Of a stretch of 64,000 bases of DNA, positions 42,200 to 51,669 are shown in pieces. Source of the stretch: Aquatica leii (lineage: Eukaryota; Arthropoda; Insecta; Coleoptera; Lampyridae); NCBI GenBank assembly GCA_035610365.1, contig CM069438.1, positions 52,820,837-52,884,836 on the forward strand, read 5' to 3'. The position numbers and the translations under genes are program-made. How positions within the stretch are numbered: position 1 is the stretch's first letter; every line of letters begins with the position of its first letter. Below the pieces are notes generated by a model that was not told the DNA's origin, ran no database searches, and was given only the letters and a program-made list of their open reading frames with translations.

Positions 42200-42767
42200 T
42201 TAGTTGACATTTATGGTTCTTACTGGCATCGTGTTTTTTACGCGTACTAAAGTTCTGCCAACAAATAGTCCTTTTTTAACTAATGGTTTAATCGCGCGAA
42301 TGTAACCTTCCCGAAGATTTTCATCTAGGCGTGAGATCACCACACTTTTAGTCCTTGCAGGCAAAGTCACGTCTTCACTCAATAAGACTTGCAAATGAAA
42401 AGAAATTTCTTCAGTGACGATCTTCAAGACATCGTTCTTCATATCCAAATAGAATCTATACGTTTTTATCACGTCCATTCCCAGGATAACTTTAACCGTG
42501 ATGTCGGCTACCAGTACTTGTTGGTCGAGTACTTCATTTCCCAAACCAATAAGAAATGGTAACTTGTACTTGTCCGTGAGTAGATATTTCTTCGCTCGTC
42601 GCCGTTCGAAGTCGTATTGTTGGTGGTGATGCTTCCTCGTTTTCCAATAACATGTCAGGACGAATGATGGTCTTCGTCACTCCCTTGTCAACCAGTAACT
42701 GAACATTTCCTCCATTAATCTTGCCATCGAGATGAATCCTATGCAATTGCTCTACCGGCGATGCCAT
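42200..42767 (-). pseudogene. Aspartic protease remnant of the gypsy element
   Basis: Two overlapping minus-strand frames (42534-42767 and 42200-42544) together cover a retroviral-type protease. NVQLLVDKGVTKTIIRPDML contains the active-site region, where the usual D-T/S-G is D-K-G, so the catalytic motif is lost. VADITVKVILGMDVIKTYRF in the second frame is the conserved ILG(M/L)D block near the C-terminus. The frameshift between them and the altered active site show inactivation. Confidence 0.85.
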
Positions 42768-42864
42768 TTGAATGCTAATCTCGGAATCTAGATGAGATTA
42801 ACTTTTGTCTCTTTTGTCAACTCGTTCTAAATTTTTGAGCGCTCTTTTTGTCTTTTTCTTGGAT

Positions 42865-43062
42865 TTAGTACGATACATGGCCTATTTCACCGCAGTTCAA
42901 AGCCGTCACTCTGTTTTCTCGAAGTATTCGTCGCGCCATCATTTCGATGCTTTTTAGTGTCTGCGCGGGTACTTCTCCAGCACAGTGGAGTTTATAACCG
43001 TCTTGTTGCGATGCTTGTTTTGATGCTTCAAACTCCAAAACATGCACTAAAACGTCATCCAA
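42865..43062 (-). pseudogene. Gag zinc-knuckle remnant of the gypsy element
   Basis: The minus-strand frame ends ALNCGEIGHVSY, the second half of a CCHC zinc knuckle (CxxCGxxGHxxxxC). It stands just upstream of the protease, where gag ends in this group. The rest of the frame, including EFEASKQASQQDGYK, has no recognisable domain, and the LTR lies only about 40 bp further upstream, so most of gag is missing. Confidence 0.6.
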
Positions 43063-43102
43063 CGTCTTCGGTCGAGTTAACTGGAGAGTCTAATGCGTTT
43101 CG

Positions 43103-43280
43103 CGTACGTTTATACATACATATTCTTAACACTTACGACTTCGAATAACCCCCCTATGATTTGTTTAAACCGTTTTTATACATTTCTGTTATCTTTCGAG
43201 AATTTTCTACATCTTTTGGTAAACGTTCTATAAGTTCGTGGACGTTCTCGAAGCCGACAAAAACTTCGAAAAACGTTTCA
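43103..43280 (-). repeat. Gypsy 5' LTR (178 bp)
   Basis: Partner of 39183-39370. Both right edges end precisely at GTTTCA, which is TGAAAC on the element strand. The left end reads CGTACG where the other copy has TGTACG. Several point differences and a roughly 10-bp gap separate the two LTRs, indicating an old insertion. Confidence 0.8.
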
Positions 43281-43319
43281 TTATGTAGCATCGTGCTAAT
43301 GCTGCAACCCCTCTCACAC

Positions 43320-43378
43320 TATGCTTTTCGGCACTATTAACTGCAGTCTGTTCTCCGTGCTCTCGACACTTAAGAAGT
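43320..43378 (-). pseudogene. Fragment of a second gypsy copy (pre-integrase block)
   Basis: The minus strand encodes ENRLQLIVPK and matches the nucleotide sequence at about 40536-40585 (ENKLQLVVPK) with many single differences. It lies outside the 5' LTR of the main element and in the same orientation, so it comes from another, related copy. No further homology was found to its right. Confidence 0.65.
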
Positions 43379-43850
43379 ATGTTTTGATCTTTCTGCCTAA
43401 GCACTCACTTTTTTGCAGGTTGGTCGTCGCCCGTTTGAATGACAGTTCCAGAAGTAGTCTTGATTCGGCATCATTTTCTTGTTCACCACGCGCTCACGAT
43501 TCACATTCATCATCCAATCAACCAACCAACTTTCGTTTCTCTTCAATATGCAAATAAATCTTTCACCTTTACTTAGCTTAGGTGATAGATATTTTCTAAA
43601 TTATGAGCAAGCTGCGATTCGTAGTATAAAGACTAAACTATATTTATTTATGTATTCATTATATTGATTTTCTATTAGTGTAAGTTCCTTACTACGGAAA
43701 GCTTTAGAACCCTACCTCCTCGAGGTTAAAGGTGGGCAACGAAGCTCAGCTAATAAAACCTATACGGCAATATGCTCCTTTTGCACGGCTAAAAGAGTTA
43801 AATTGGCACTAGTCACTGGTCGTAATCCTAAGAAGCCGCGCTATCGCGCG
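43379..43850. other. Unassigned spacer between transposon fragments
   Basis: No gene or element could be recognised here. Short open frames at 43321-43557 and 43479-43667 look incidental. Confidence 0.5.
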
Positions 43851-44640
43851 CCACTTTTCCTACTTTCTCAAACTCCATCATAGAGTTTGAATCCTGTTCC
43901 TCCAAACGTCCTCGCGAAGACAACGATGATGCCAATTCCGACGTTTCCCAACTAACTACTCTGAAAGAATCCTTTGAAGCAGAGGTCCTGGTTATGTCTA
44001 AGTTGTTATCTACTAGTAAAAAAATTGTTGTCAGGCATACAAAGTTAATAGATGTATCGTCCCGCATCCAATTCATATTTTAAAAATCCGCTTTGGCTAA
44101 AAAATTGTCTACTCAACATTCGGGCATCGCTGATGCTTTTTAGAGCGTACAAACGGCCTTTCAGTCTGTAACTGACAAGTTGTCAGTTTCTGGCCAGCAG
44201 ATCACAACTGCTCCTGCTTCCTAAAAGTACCTTTCAGAAAATTCCTCACGCCAATTCAGCGATTCACAGTTGTGATCGTGCCAAATCCCGAGACAAATTT
44301 TAAAACAGCAGACAAAACTAAAACGACCTTAATAAAGGTCTTAAATCCTACCACGCTCGGTCTATGACTAGACATAGTGACAAAAATTGTACGAAACTCC
44401 GTGCACCTGAAGTCCAAAAAAACAGACCTGTTTAAAATTCCAGCGGATATCTTGAGCAATGCCAGTCTTGTAATTAGACCGCAAAACAAAGTTTTTTCTA
44501 GGTTTTCTCTTTCGGACGTTTCATCTGACCTTTCTCCCGAGCAGTCAAAAGAGTCGATCCTAAAACAAAATTTTGATACCGTCTCTGACAAAATAGCTAA
44601 ACACGTTAAAGAACACTTTAAACTTAGTCGGCTATTTTGA
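43851..44640 (+). pseudogene. Non-LTR retrotransposon ORF1 (gag-like) remnant
   Basis: Three plus-strand pieces read as one decayed protein. The first (about 43857-44078) includes SSKRPREDNDDANSDVSQL and a coiled-coil-like stretch. A middle piece near 44100-44230 reads SVTDKLSVSGQQITTAPAS. The longest, from about 44225 to 44640, contains RFTVVIVPNPETNFKTADKT, LIKVLNPTTLGL, KIVRNSVHLKSKKTDLF and SSDLSPEQSKESILKQN. The pattern 'TVVIxPx...VNPxxLGL...RN' followed by 'DLSPEQ...LKQN' is typical of ORF1 proteins of I/R1/Jockey-type elements, just before their zinc knuckles. One in-frame stop (TGA after LGL) and frameshifts are present. No ORF2 follows, so this is an isolated fragment. Whether it belongs to the same family as the element at 54426-57857 cannot be decided here. 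Confidence 0.6.
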
Positions 44641-45570
44641 GATTGGTAAGTTACTAGTAGGACTGTCACTTTGGTTTTATATTAGTTTGCTTTTTTTTTG
44701 GTTTTCTATTCCGTTTGTCGGCATTAAGGTTTTGTGGTATACTTTCCGATTTGGGACAGACATTGGTACTGATATCTTTTCTCTTCTCTTTCCCTACGTT
44801 TATCTTTTTTACTTTTCATTTTTTTCTTTTTGAGTCTAGGGTTTTTCTATGTGCCAAACATTTTTTTGATTCTCTTTATAATTTATCTCTAGAGTGGCTC
44901 GTTTGGGCATTGATGAATTGGTCAAACCGATTCGTTTCACCTACGGAAAGAAAAACGAAACCGCCATCTACATCTTGTCTTATTTCTCTCAGTCTTTCTT
45001 GCTTTTATTTTTTCTTTTTGGTAACTTTTTTTTAGTGTTCACTGCAACTATGTTTTTTTCTTTTCTTTCTCAGTTACTTTTCTTGTTTGCTTGAACTGAG
45101 TTGAAGCTTGGAATAGACTGCAACGTCGCTTCTTGTATTCTACGTATTACCACTTAGTCCACATTTTTGATGTTGTCAGTCACTGTTAAGATATTTTTTT
45201 CTTTGAGTTTTCTTTGCTCTTGAAATATCCTAATCCGTTTTTTTGGCATTTGAGTTCCATTGTGACATTTCAACACGACGAGAAATGACTAACGAGGTTT
45301 GATTACCAAATTATGTTTTTTATCCTTTCTTACTTCCTTTTCTTTCTTTTGGTTTTGTATTGTGTGTTGCGGTTTAGATTTCATTTTGATTTGTGTACGC
45401 ATGTTCTTGCTTACTGCATTTAAAAATATATAATTTAACAGCTACAGTTTGCAAGTTAAAAACCAACTTTTGTCATGTTTGGTGTGCTGCCGTCTAAGTG
45501 GATAAAATAAGAAGTTTTAAGTCGCTTTTAGTTCAGCCACTATTCACCAGATGAACTTAATTCTCTAATA
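44641..45570. other. Pyrimidine-rich, T-rich region, no gene seen
   Basis: Long T- and CT-rich runs on the plus strand. The open frames at 44715-45035 and 44894-45094 are mostly Phe/Leu/Ser from these runs and show no domain. It may be further decayed transposon sequence, but nothing identifies it. Confidence 0.5.
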
Positions 45571-45576
45571 TACACT

Positions 45577-45960
45577 CAGTGTTGTAAATAGATAATTTTT
45601 AAATTATATAGATATAGATTAATTTTTTTTCTTTCAAAAATTATCTCTTATTAGATAATAGATAAACTATTCAAACTTTATATAGATAACAGATAAGAGA
45701 TGAAATAAACTAGGTAGTAACAACGATAGATGGAGTTCATTTGAAGAACTATGGAATGCAGTAAATTACTGAAGCAAAACATACATATTGTAACTGGAAT
45801 TTTACGGGACACTCGATTTTTTATAATATTATTTAAATAATTTAAATAAAAAAATATATATACAGATACGTATAACTTATATATTTTTTGATTGTATCTA
45901 GATACATATAAATAGATCAAAAATATGAATCTAGATATTTACTAGCGTTTCGACTTCTGC
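45577..45960. other. Very AT-rich tract with a hAT-like end
   Basis: A dense AT tract begins with CAGTGTTGTAAATAG, which resembles the terminal sequence of many hAT transposons, and contains the short inverted pair ATCTCTTAT / ATAAGAGAT. I found no matching opposite terminus and no transposase. At most this is a fragment or a non-autonomous remnant. Confidence 0.2.
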
Positions 45961-47235
45961 CTACTTTACAACCACAGCATTTCTTTTGATACCTCCTTTT
46001 CTGTCGCTTCATGCGACTTTTGGACACATCCGATTGATTATACTTAGCGAATTGGGAAAGCCTTTTTAATTTACGTTTCTTCTTGAGTTGGATGTTATTG
46101 TATTTGCGTTGAGTTTAAATTTTAGGATTTGATTGTTTTCGCCGAAGCTTTTGTCTTCTTATAAACCTTTTCTTGTCATTTCCACGTTTTAATTTTGCTG
46201 GAGAGAAGTTGTTACATGTCGTTATTTTGTATTTTTTTAAAATATTTGTTTTAAATTAAAATTAACGACTGCACTGTTTATATGCCGCTACTGACAGTAA
46301 AATCTCTAAGTAGGGATAAGCGCAATATCGCTGCGAAACGTCTATTTTTACTTTTTCTTTACATTTTCAAAAGCTTATTTTGTTCGTTACTATTTTGAAT
46401 TACGCGGATTTAAAATCAACTTTACAACGTTCTCCGTCATTTATCTAACATGTTTAACTATTTGTCTATGGTAATAAAACTCTCTGTTTGCGCTCAAAAG
46501 TCCAAGTAAGCACACGAACAACCAAGAATTATTAGTCGTTTCATATTTATCGTCCTGTAATCAACCAATTGATGTTTACCATTTTGTAATTTTTGATAAC
46601 ATTTGCAATTGTTTTGTTGGATATTTGCATAACTTATAGACATAGACTATTCAAAGCGGATATCACAAATACTTTCTAAAATTTCAAAATATCCAGTAAA
46701 CATTTATTTGATTATTTACATTTAGAAGAAATGTAATATATGAATCACGCGTTGCACCAGCCCGAGGAGACAAGATAAATTTGTAAACAAATATCAAAGG
46801 TTATCGTATTTATAAGAAAACCGTATATTAACACAAACGACATGTAACAATTTTCTATTGAACAGTAACGTCGAATTTTTTTAATGAAGTTATCACACTG
46901 GTTTTGAGAAACAATACAATTAAGTAAGTTAATTGGTGAATTTAACAAATCCAAGTTCTCGTTTAAATTTTTAGATGGTACAAGCAAAAACTGACGTTTC
47001 AATTCTAAATTCTGCCTTATTATCTCACTATTTACGTATATTAGTTACTGCCCGTAGGCAAATGACTGCTTGGTTGGAGTGTTAAAGTTGAGGTACGTGG
47101 ATTTTATTATTTTATCAATTTTGCTATCAAAGCACGTTACATCATTTAGTCAGTTTTGTAAGATTCAAAGTAATTGGTACAAACTAACAATCGGCCATCG
47201 ATAAGTATTTTAATTGCAAACGGAGATTCACTATA
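45961..47235. other. Intergenic region upstream of the first LRR gene
   Basis: AT-rich sequence without a convincing gene, repeat or transposon. An 85-codon minus-strand frame at 46745-47002 has no recognisable domain. Confidence 0.5.
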
Positions 47236-47241
47236 ATAGTG

Positions 47242-47246
47242 TCAGT
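47242..47246 (+). promoter_or_regulatory. Candidate initiator (TCAGT) of the first LRR gene
   Basis: TCAGT matches the arthropod initiator consensus, with the A at 47244 as the candidate start. It lies 33 bp upstream of a strong splice donor (AAAGGTACGT at 47273-47282) and about 156 bp upstream of the translation start. No TATA box was identified. Confidence 0.35.
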
Positions 47247-47276
47247 GCGTGGTAGTTTTGTAGTCGAAACGTAAAG

Positions 47277-47396
47277 GTACGTATAGTACTCGCAAAAATA
47301 TGTGTTTTTGGTTTTAACCCCCGTTTTAATCACTCGGTAGTACTTATATTGTTACATTTATCAACAACCAGTAATGGCACATGTTTCTTTCAACAG
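47277..47396 (+). other. Predicted 5'-UTR intron of the first LRR gene (120 bp)
   Basis: The donor AAAG|GTACGT and the acceptor TTTCTTTCAACAG flank 120 bp. The acceptor leaves only three bases (ATT) before ATG at 47400. The second LRR gene has a similar acceptor (TTTTCTTTTAG, ending 58195) seven bases before its ATG, so the arrangement appears conserved between the paralogs. Confidence 0.6.
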
Positions 47397-47399
47397 ATT

Positions 47400-50300
47400 A
47401 TGGCTGTTTTGTTGGCAATATTTTGGGTAATTTTTTTTAATGTGTTGCCGATACGCACGGAACCATCTTGTTTTTGGAATCACAGGCAATGTCCTACTCT
47501 AAAATGCGTCGAAGCAACAGAAGAATACTTGAGTAAAACTTTACACACAAAAGATGTATATCGTGAAGAATACTCTGATCTAATATGGTATCCAGATACT
47601 GCCACTAATATTAAAGCAATGGTTGATAGTATCATTCCGTGTCTTAATTTAGAAATTACGCACTCGAACGTAACTGCTTTGAGTAAAAACACACTGCAGG
47701 TGACGGCTCCCGAAAAGTACAGTCAAATAAAACTCAGCGGAATCAATTTAAGAAGCTTAGATAAAGACGTGTTTGAAAGTTTTGACGACATCAAACGTAT
47801 TTTTTTGGACCACAACACTATTTCGTCGATAACTTTGAGTAGTCTGCATGAGTTAGAAGAACTGGATTTGAGTTATAACGAGCTTACAGAGTTGACATCT
47901 GAAAATTTACCTCAATTACCTAGTTTACAAGTTTTGAATTTAAGATTTAACAAACTGTCGTTTTTGGATTTATGCAATTTTCAAAATTTATCAAGTGTTG
48001 GTGTTGGCAACAACAACTTAACAGTGCTAAAGACTGAATTTAAATGCAATCAAGTTCTTGTGGATTTAGACTTGAGTTTTAATCGTATTACGACAATAAG
48101 CCCAGATGCGTTTAATGCGTTGGTCTCATTAGAAACGTTATCTTTAAACGACAATCAAATTTCAATTCTCGAAAAAAACGCTTTCGGCAATTTAAAAAAT
48201 CTACGCGAATTGAATTTGCAAAATAACAAACTGAGTAGTTTAAATGCAACGAGTTTTACTGGTTTGATAAATTTAAATGCTTTGTTTCTAGACAACAATA
48301 ATATCAGCAAGATACAATCGAATTCTTTTGTTTTGCCAAAACTGACCAAAATCAGTTTGTTGGGTAATCCTTTACACACACTTCACTCTAACACATTTTT
48401 CGGATTAGAAAGTCTATTGCATTTGGATTTGAGCAACTTAGCCATTAATTACATATTAGACAAAGCGTTTAATGGACTAACACATTTGACGTCTTTGGAT
48501 CTACACAACAGCAGCGTTAGGGAAATCGACCACACGTCATTTCACGGAATGCCAAATTTGAAAATTTTAGATTTGCGCAATAACAGTTTTTATCTCCAAC
48601 CGAGATTGTTCCAGCCTTTAACAAAATTAGAAACTTTAATCTTGCAAAAACCAAACGGTTCTATCGAATACTTTTTGGAATTTGAATCTTTTATTGGTTT
48701 AGAAAAACTAACAAAATTAGATCTGTCGAATTTTGGAATTGGGCTTTTATCATCGGGTTCCTTCGCCGGACTTAACAACCTTAACAAACTAAATTTAAGT
48801 CACAATAACATCACAGAATTGTCGGCAGAAAGTTTCATTGGAATGCCTAATTTACAATGGTTAGATTTACGCAATAACAAAATTAAAAAAATCGCGGCAA
48901 ACGCCTTTTACGATCTGATTAATTTAAGCGCGTTGCATTTAGACAACAACAAAATACGATTTTTAGAAAAAGGCGCGTTTCGAGGCTTAAGAAATTTACA
49001 AGTGTTGCTTCTATCTGATCTGGGCGTAGAAGAGATTGACAGTGGCGTTTTCGACGGATTAGACAGTTGCACTTACATCGACTTGAGCAATAATCAGATT
49101 CAAAAAATTAACGCCGGTGTTTTTTCCGGTTTAGCTGAGTTAACGCAATTGCGTTTAGATCGAAACCAAATTGGTTCGATTGAGCCTGGAGCGTTTAAAA
49201 GCCTAAACAAGTTGGCCAATCTAAATCTGACCGGTAATTCAATTTCTACTATACGCAACAACACTTTTGCAGGCTTGACAAAATTATATTTACTAAAATT
49301 AAAAAATTTGGGAATAAACTCTATAGAATCTGGTGCTCTAAACGAATTAGACGCTCTGTCGGTCTTAGATTTAAGTCAAAATAACATCACCACAATTCCT
49401 CGGGATTTATTCCGAGGACGGAATTTAATACATTATCTCAATTTACGTTCCAACTCAATTCGAGAAATAGTACCAAAAACTTTTGAAAACCTAAATTTAG
49501 TGTTTAAATTTGAAATTGATAATAATTCGATAACGGCGTTACAGAAAGATTCTTTCTACGGCTTGAACCGCGTTTCCTTTCTAAATTTATCTAACACGAA
49601 TATTAATCGTATCGAACCAGGTTCTTTCAGTGGTCTCAAATTACACTCGTTGGACTTAAGAGGCAACCATATAGAAAGCATTGACAAAGGCGTTTTCAAT
49701 CATTTTGATTATATGTTTTTCTTGTTCTTAAATTCTGGTCTAAAAAAACTGAGCGAGAGTTCGTTCGATGGTTTGACTCGTTTACCTATTTTACAAATAG
49801 ATCGAGGAAATTTTTCCGAACTTGCTACTAATACGTTTACAGGTATAAAACACTTAAAATTCTTGTATTTGAAGAACACTTACATAGGCACAGTTAGAAG
49901 TAACGCATTTAGAGCAGATCCGGACTTATACATATTAGGATTAGAAAATTGTACAGTTGAAAATTTCGATTCACAGTCTATTCCTTCTTTAAGATACTTG
50001 GAAATTAGTAGAACTTTTAACGGCGTCATCGAAATGCCGTTGCAAACTTATTTTAATTTCTCTCGGTTGTCCATTAAAAATTTAGCGCCGTACGTTTTTA
50101 TTTCGTTGTCGAACCAAACAATTTATAGTTCGTGTTGGCTCGATTTTGATTACAATTATCTTACTGTCATTAAAAATGGCACTTTTGCAAATGTAAATGT
50201 TGACAAGTTAACGTTAGACCATAATCTGATTAATACTGTAGAACCAGATGCGTTTTCTTCTTTAACTCGCGTTACGATTCTTTCTCTGGCGTTTAATGAC

Positions 50301-51101
50301 TTAAAGACGATACAAAGTAACACTTTTTCACATTTAGAACATCTAATGCAATTAAATTTGGGGCATAATAACATAACGTCGTTAGACGCCAGTTCTTTCA
50401 ACGGTTTAACAGCGTTGACTCGTTTGGACATTAATTTTAATAAACTGAAAATGTTGCCGTATTTTTCTTCAACAACGCCGAGGTTAAACATTTTGCGTGT
50501 AGATTATAATAGCTTAGATACGTTTGGTGATTGTTTGCCTAGTTTAAACGAGTTATATCTTCGCGGCAACAGTCTTACAAGTCTAAATCTGCAAGGAACA
50601 TGCTCTCAGTTAAAAAAAGTTGATTTTCGCAACAACAACATTCCATGCAGTTTTATAGAGTCGCTTAAGAAAGCGTGTTCAACCATAGAATGCATAAAAG
50701 ATCGCATATTGCCTGGTGTTAGACACATAACTGGATTTAACTGCATTCAGAATACACCCAGCACAAAGAAAAATAACACCGATTTATCAAAATTTTTATC
50801 TCGATTAAATAGAACTCAATATCGATACAAAGAAGAAATAAAGCAAAATAAAGAAGTACAATCGATAATACAAAACGTAACAGATTTTGTTGATAATATG
50901 ACTAACATACGAATAATAACTGACTACAATCGTTCGCTTCATATAAAAAAACATCACAGTCCCTCTTCCCAAGGAATGAAAGTTTTTGAAGTTTTGCTGA
51001 TTGTGGTGTGCGTTTTAATTTGTCTTCAGCAATTAATCAAATTTGTCTGCTATGGGGTTGATTATTTTAAACGAAGAAGAATGCAGTCCGATTCTATTTA
51101 G
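47400..51101 (+). CDS. Large single-pass leucine-rich-repeat membrane protein (1233 aa), paralog 1
   Basis: The coding region is one uninterrupted exon. I chose ATG 47400 because it opens a clean signal peptide (MAVLLAIFWVIFF...) and sits just after a splice acceptor. An in-frame ATG at 47349 would add 17 residues, but it lies inside the predicted intron. Then come an N-terminal Cys cap (Cys 24, 31, 36, 81), a Tyr/acidic stretch at about 54-66, and some 40 typical 24-residue LRRs (LxxLxLxxNxIxxIxxxxFxGL) from about 110 to 1090. Next are a Cys-containing C-terminal cap, a helical linker, a transmembrane helix at about 1195-1217 and a 16-residue tail with KRRR. There is no TIR or other signalling domain, so it is not a Toll receptor. 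Extracellular recognition or adhesion is the usual role of such proteins; the ligand is unknown. Many N-glycosylation motifs occur. The family is certain, the function is not. Confidence 0.95.
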   Translation: MAVLLAIFWVIFFNVLPIRTEPSCFWNHRQCPTLKCVEATEEYLSKTLHTKDVYREEYSDLIWYPDTATNIKAMVDSIIPCLNLEITHSNVTALSKNTLQVTAPEKYSQIKLSGINLRSLDKDVFESFDDIKRIFLDHNTISSITLSSLHELEELDLSYNELTELTSENLPQLPSLQVLNLRFNKLSFLDLCNFQNLSSVGVGNNNLTVLKTEFKCNQVLVDLDLSFNRITTISPDAFNALVSLETLSLNDNQISILEKNAFGNLKNLRELNLQNNKLSSLNATSFTGLINLNALFLDNNNISKIQSNSFVLPKLTKISLLGNPLHTLHSNTFFGLESLLHLDLSNLAINYILDKAFNGLTHLTSLDLHNSSVREIDHTSFHGMPNLKILDLRNNSFYLQPRLFQPLTKLETLILQKPNGSIEYFLEFESFIGLEKLTKLDLSNFGIGLLSSGSFAGLNNLNKLNLSHNNITELSAESFIGMPNLQWLDLRNNKIKKIAANAFYDLINLSALHLDNNKIRFLEKGAFRGLRNLQVLLLSDLGVEEIDSGVFDGLDSCTYIDLSNNQIQKINAGVFSGLAELTQLRLDRNQIGSIEPGAFKSLNKLANLNLTGNSISTIRNNTFAGLTKLYLLKLKNLGINSIESGALNELDALSVLDLSQNNITTIPRDLFRGRNLIHYLNLRSNSIREIVPKTFENLNLVFKFEIDNNSITALQKDSFYGLNRVSFLNLSNTNINRIEPGSFSGLKLHSLDLRGNHIESIDKGVFNHFDYMFFLFLNSGLKKLSESSFDGLTRLPILQIDRGNFSELATNTFTGIKHLKFLYLKNTYIGTVRSNAFRADPDLYILGLENCTVENFDSQSIPSLRYLEISRTFNGVIEMPLQTYFNFSRLSIKNLAPYVFISLSNQTIYSSCWLDFDYNYLTVIKNGTFANVNVDKLTLDHNLINTVEPDAFSSLTRVTILSLAFNDLKTIQSNTFSHLEHLMQLNLGHNNITSLDASSFNGLTALTRLDINFNKLKMLPYFSSTTPRLNILRVDYNSLDTFGDCLPSLNELYLRGNSLTSLNLQGTCSQLKKVDFRNNNIPCSFIESLKKACSTIECIKDRILPGVRHITGFNCIQNTPSTKKNNTDLSKFLSRLNRTQYRYKEEIKQNKEVQSIIQNVTDFVDNMTNIRIITDYNRSLHIKKHHSPSSQGMKVFEVLLIVVCVLICLQQLIKFVCYGVDYFKRRRMQSDSI

Positions 51102-51143
51102 TTCATCTCATGTACTTTTTTTATTGTTAACAAATTTTTTGTA

Positions 51144-51149
51144 AATAAA
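51144..51149 (+). terminator. Polyadenylation signal AATAAA, first LRR gene
   Basis: AATAAA lies 43 bp after the stop codon, within GTAAATAAAACAATG. This position gives a very short 3' UTR. Confidence 0.7.
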
Positions 51150-51669
51150 ACAATGATTGTTCTCTGAAAATGGTTATAGTTTATTGTAGTTTTATGACGA
51201 AACGTGCAGTATTTAGCATATGACTCTTTTAAATGCCACTTATTTGGTTGTTTTAGCAATGTTGACATATAGAACAAATTTACACTAAGAGCTTTTTTTA
51301 GCTCACTAAGATATCTCTTTTTTTAAATAAAAATAATTTTTGCAGTACCCCAATGTTAGTGATTTAACATCAAAAAAATTTATCTAGAAAGCAACCACAT
51401 CTTTCAGACTGGTAAAAAATTGTGCTGTAAATGGGCTTGGTTTCGTAGGGGGTGGTAAATCTAGAATGATCGATAGATGCCATCTTGTTTTTTTAATTTA
51501 ACTATAGCGCTAGAATCTCGTTTGTGATGAATGCTGGTTTAAGCCTGTCGATGAAAAATGATACGTTACGTTTTTTTTAATCGTTTGAGCACCGTCGTAA
51601 AATGGTTATAAGGGATGTTTAGAAGCGTACAAAGACTTGATTGAACCTATTGATCATTCGAATCCAAAT
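51150..51669. other. Spacer between first LRR gene and transposon island
   Basis: No gene was recognised. Around 51440-51690 the minus strand looks like old transposon sequence with short coding-like pieces, but I could not assign a family. Confidence 0.4.

Larger units (their letters stand above)
39183..43280 (-). mobile_element. Decayed Ty3/gypsy LTR retrotransposon
   Basis: Read on the minus strand the order is 5' LTR, gag zinc-knuckle remnant, aspartic protease, reverse transcriptase, RNase H, pre-integrase zinc-binding block, integrase, polypurine tract, 3' LTR. This order, with integrase last, defines the Ty3/gypsy group. Frameshifts and stops break every domain, the protease active site is altered and the integrase core is shortened, so it cannot be autonomous. 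The 5' part of gag seems lost, since LTR-like sequence abuts the zinc-knuckle region directly and no primer-binding site is evident. The bases next to the two LTRs (GGCA and TTAT) do not match, so no target-site duplication survives. Confidence 0.9.

Noticed and set aside
44715..45094. Two overlapping Phe-rich plus-strand frames, possible small membrane proteins
   Set aside because: They are produced by T-rich runs; no start context, homology or conserved features.
46745..47002. 85-codon minus-strand frame upstream of the first LRR gene
   Set aside because: AT-rich composition, no domain, no signal or splice context.
47349..47399. Upstream in-frame ATG as start of the first LRR protein
   Set aside because: It lies between a strong splice donor and acceptor, and it would put 17 polar residues before a good signal peptide.
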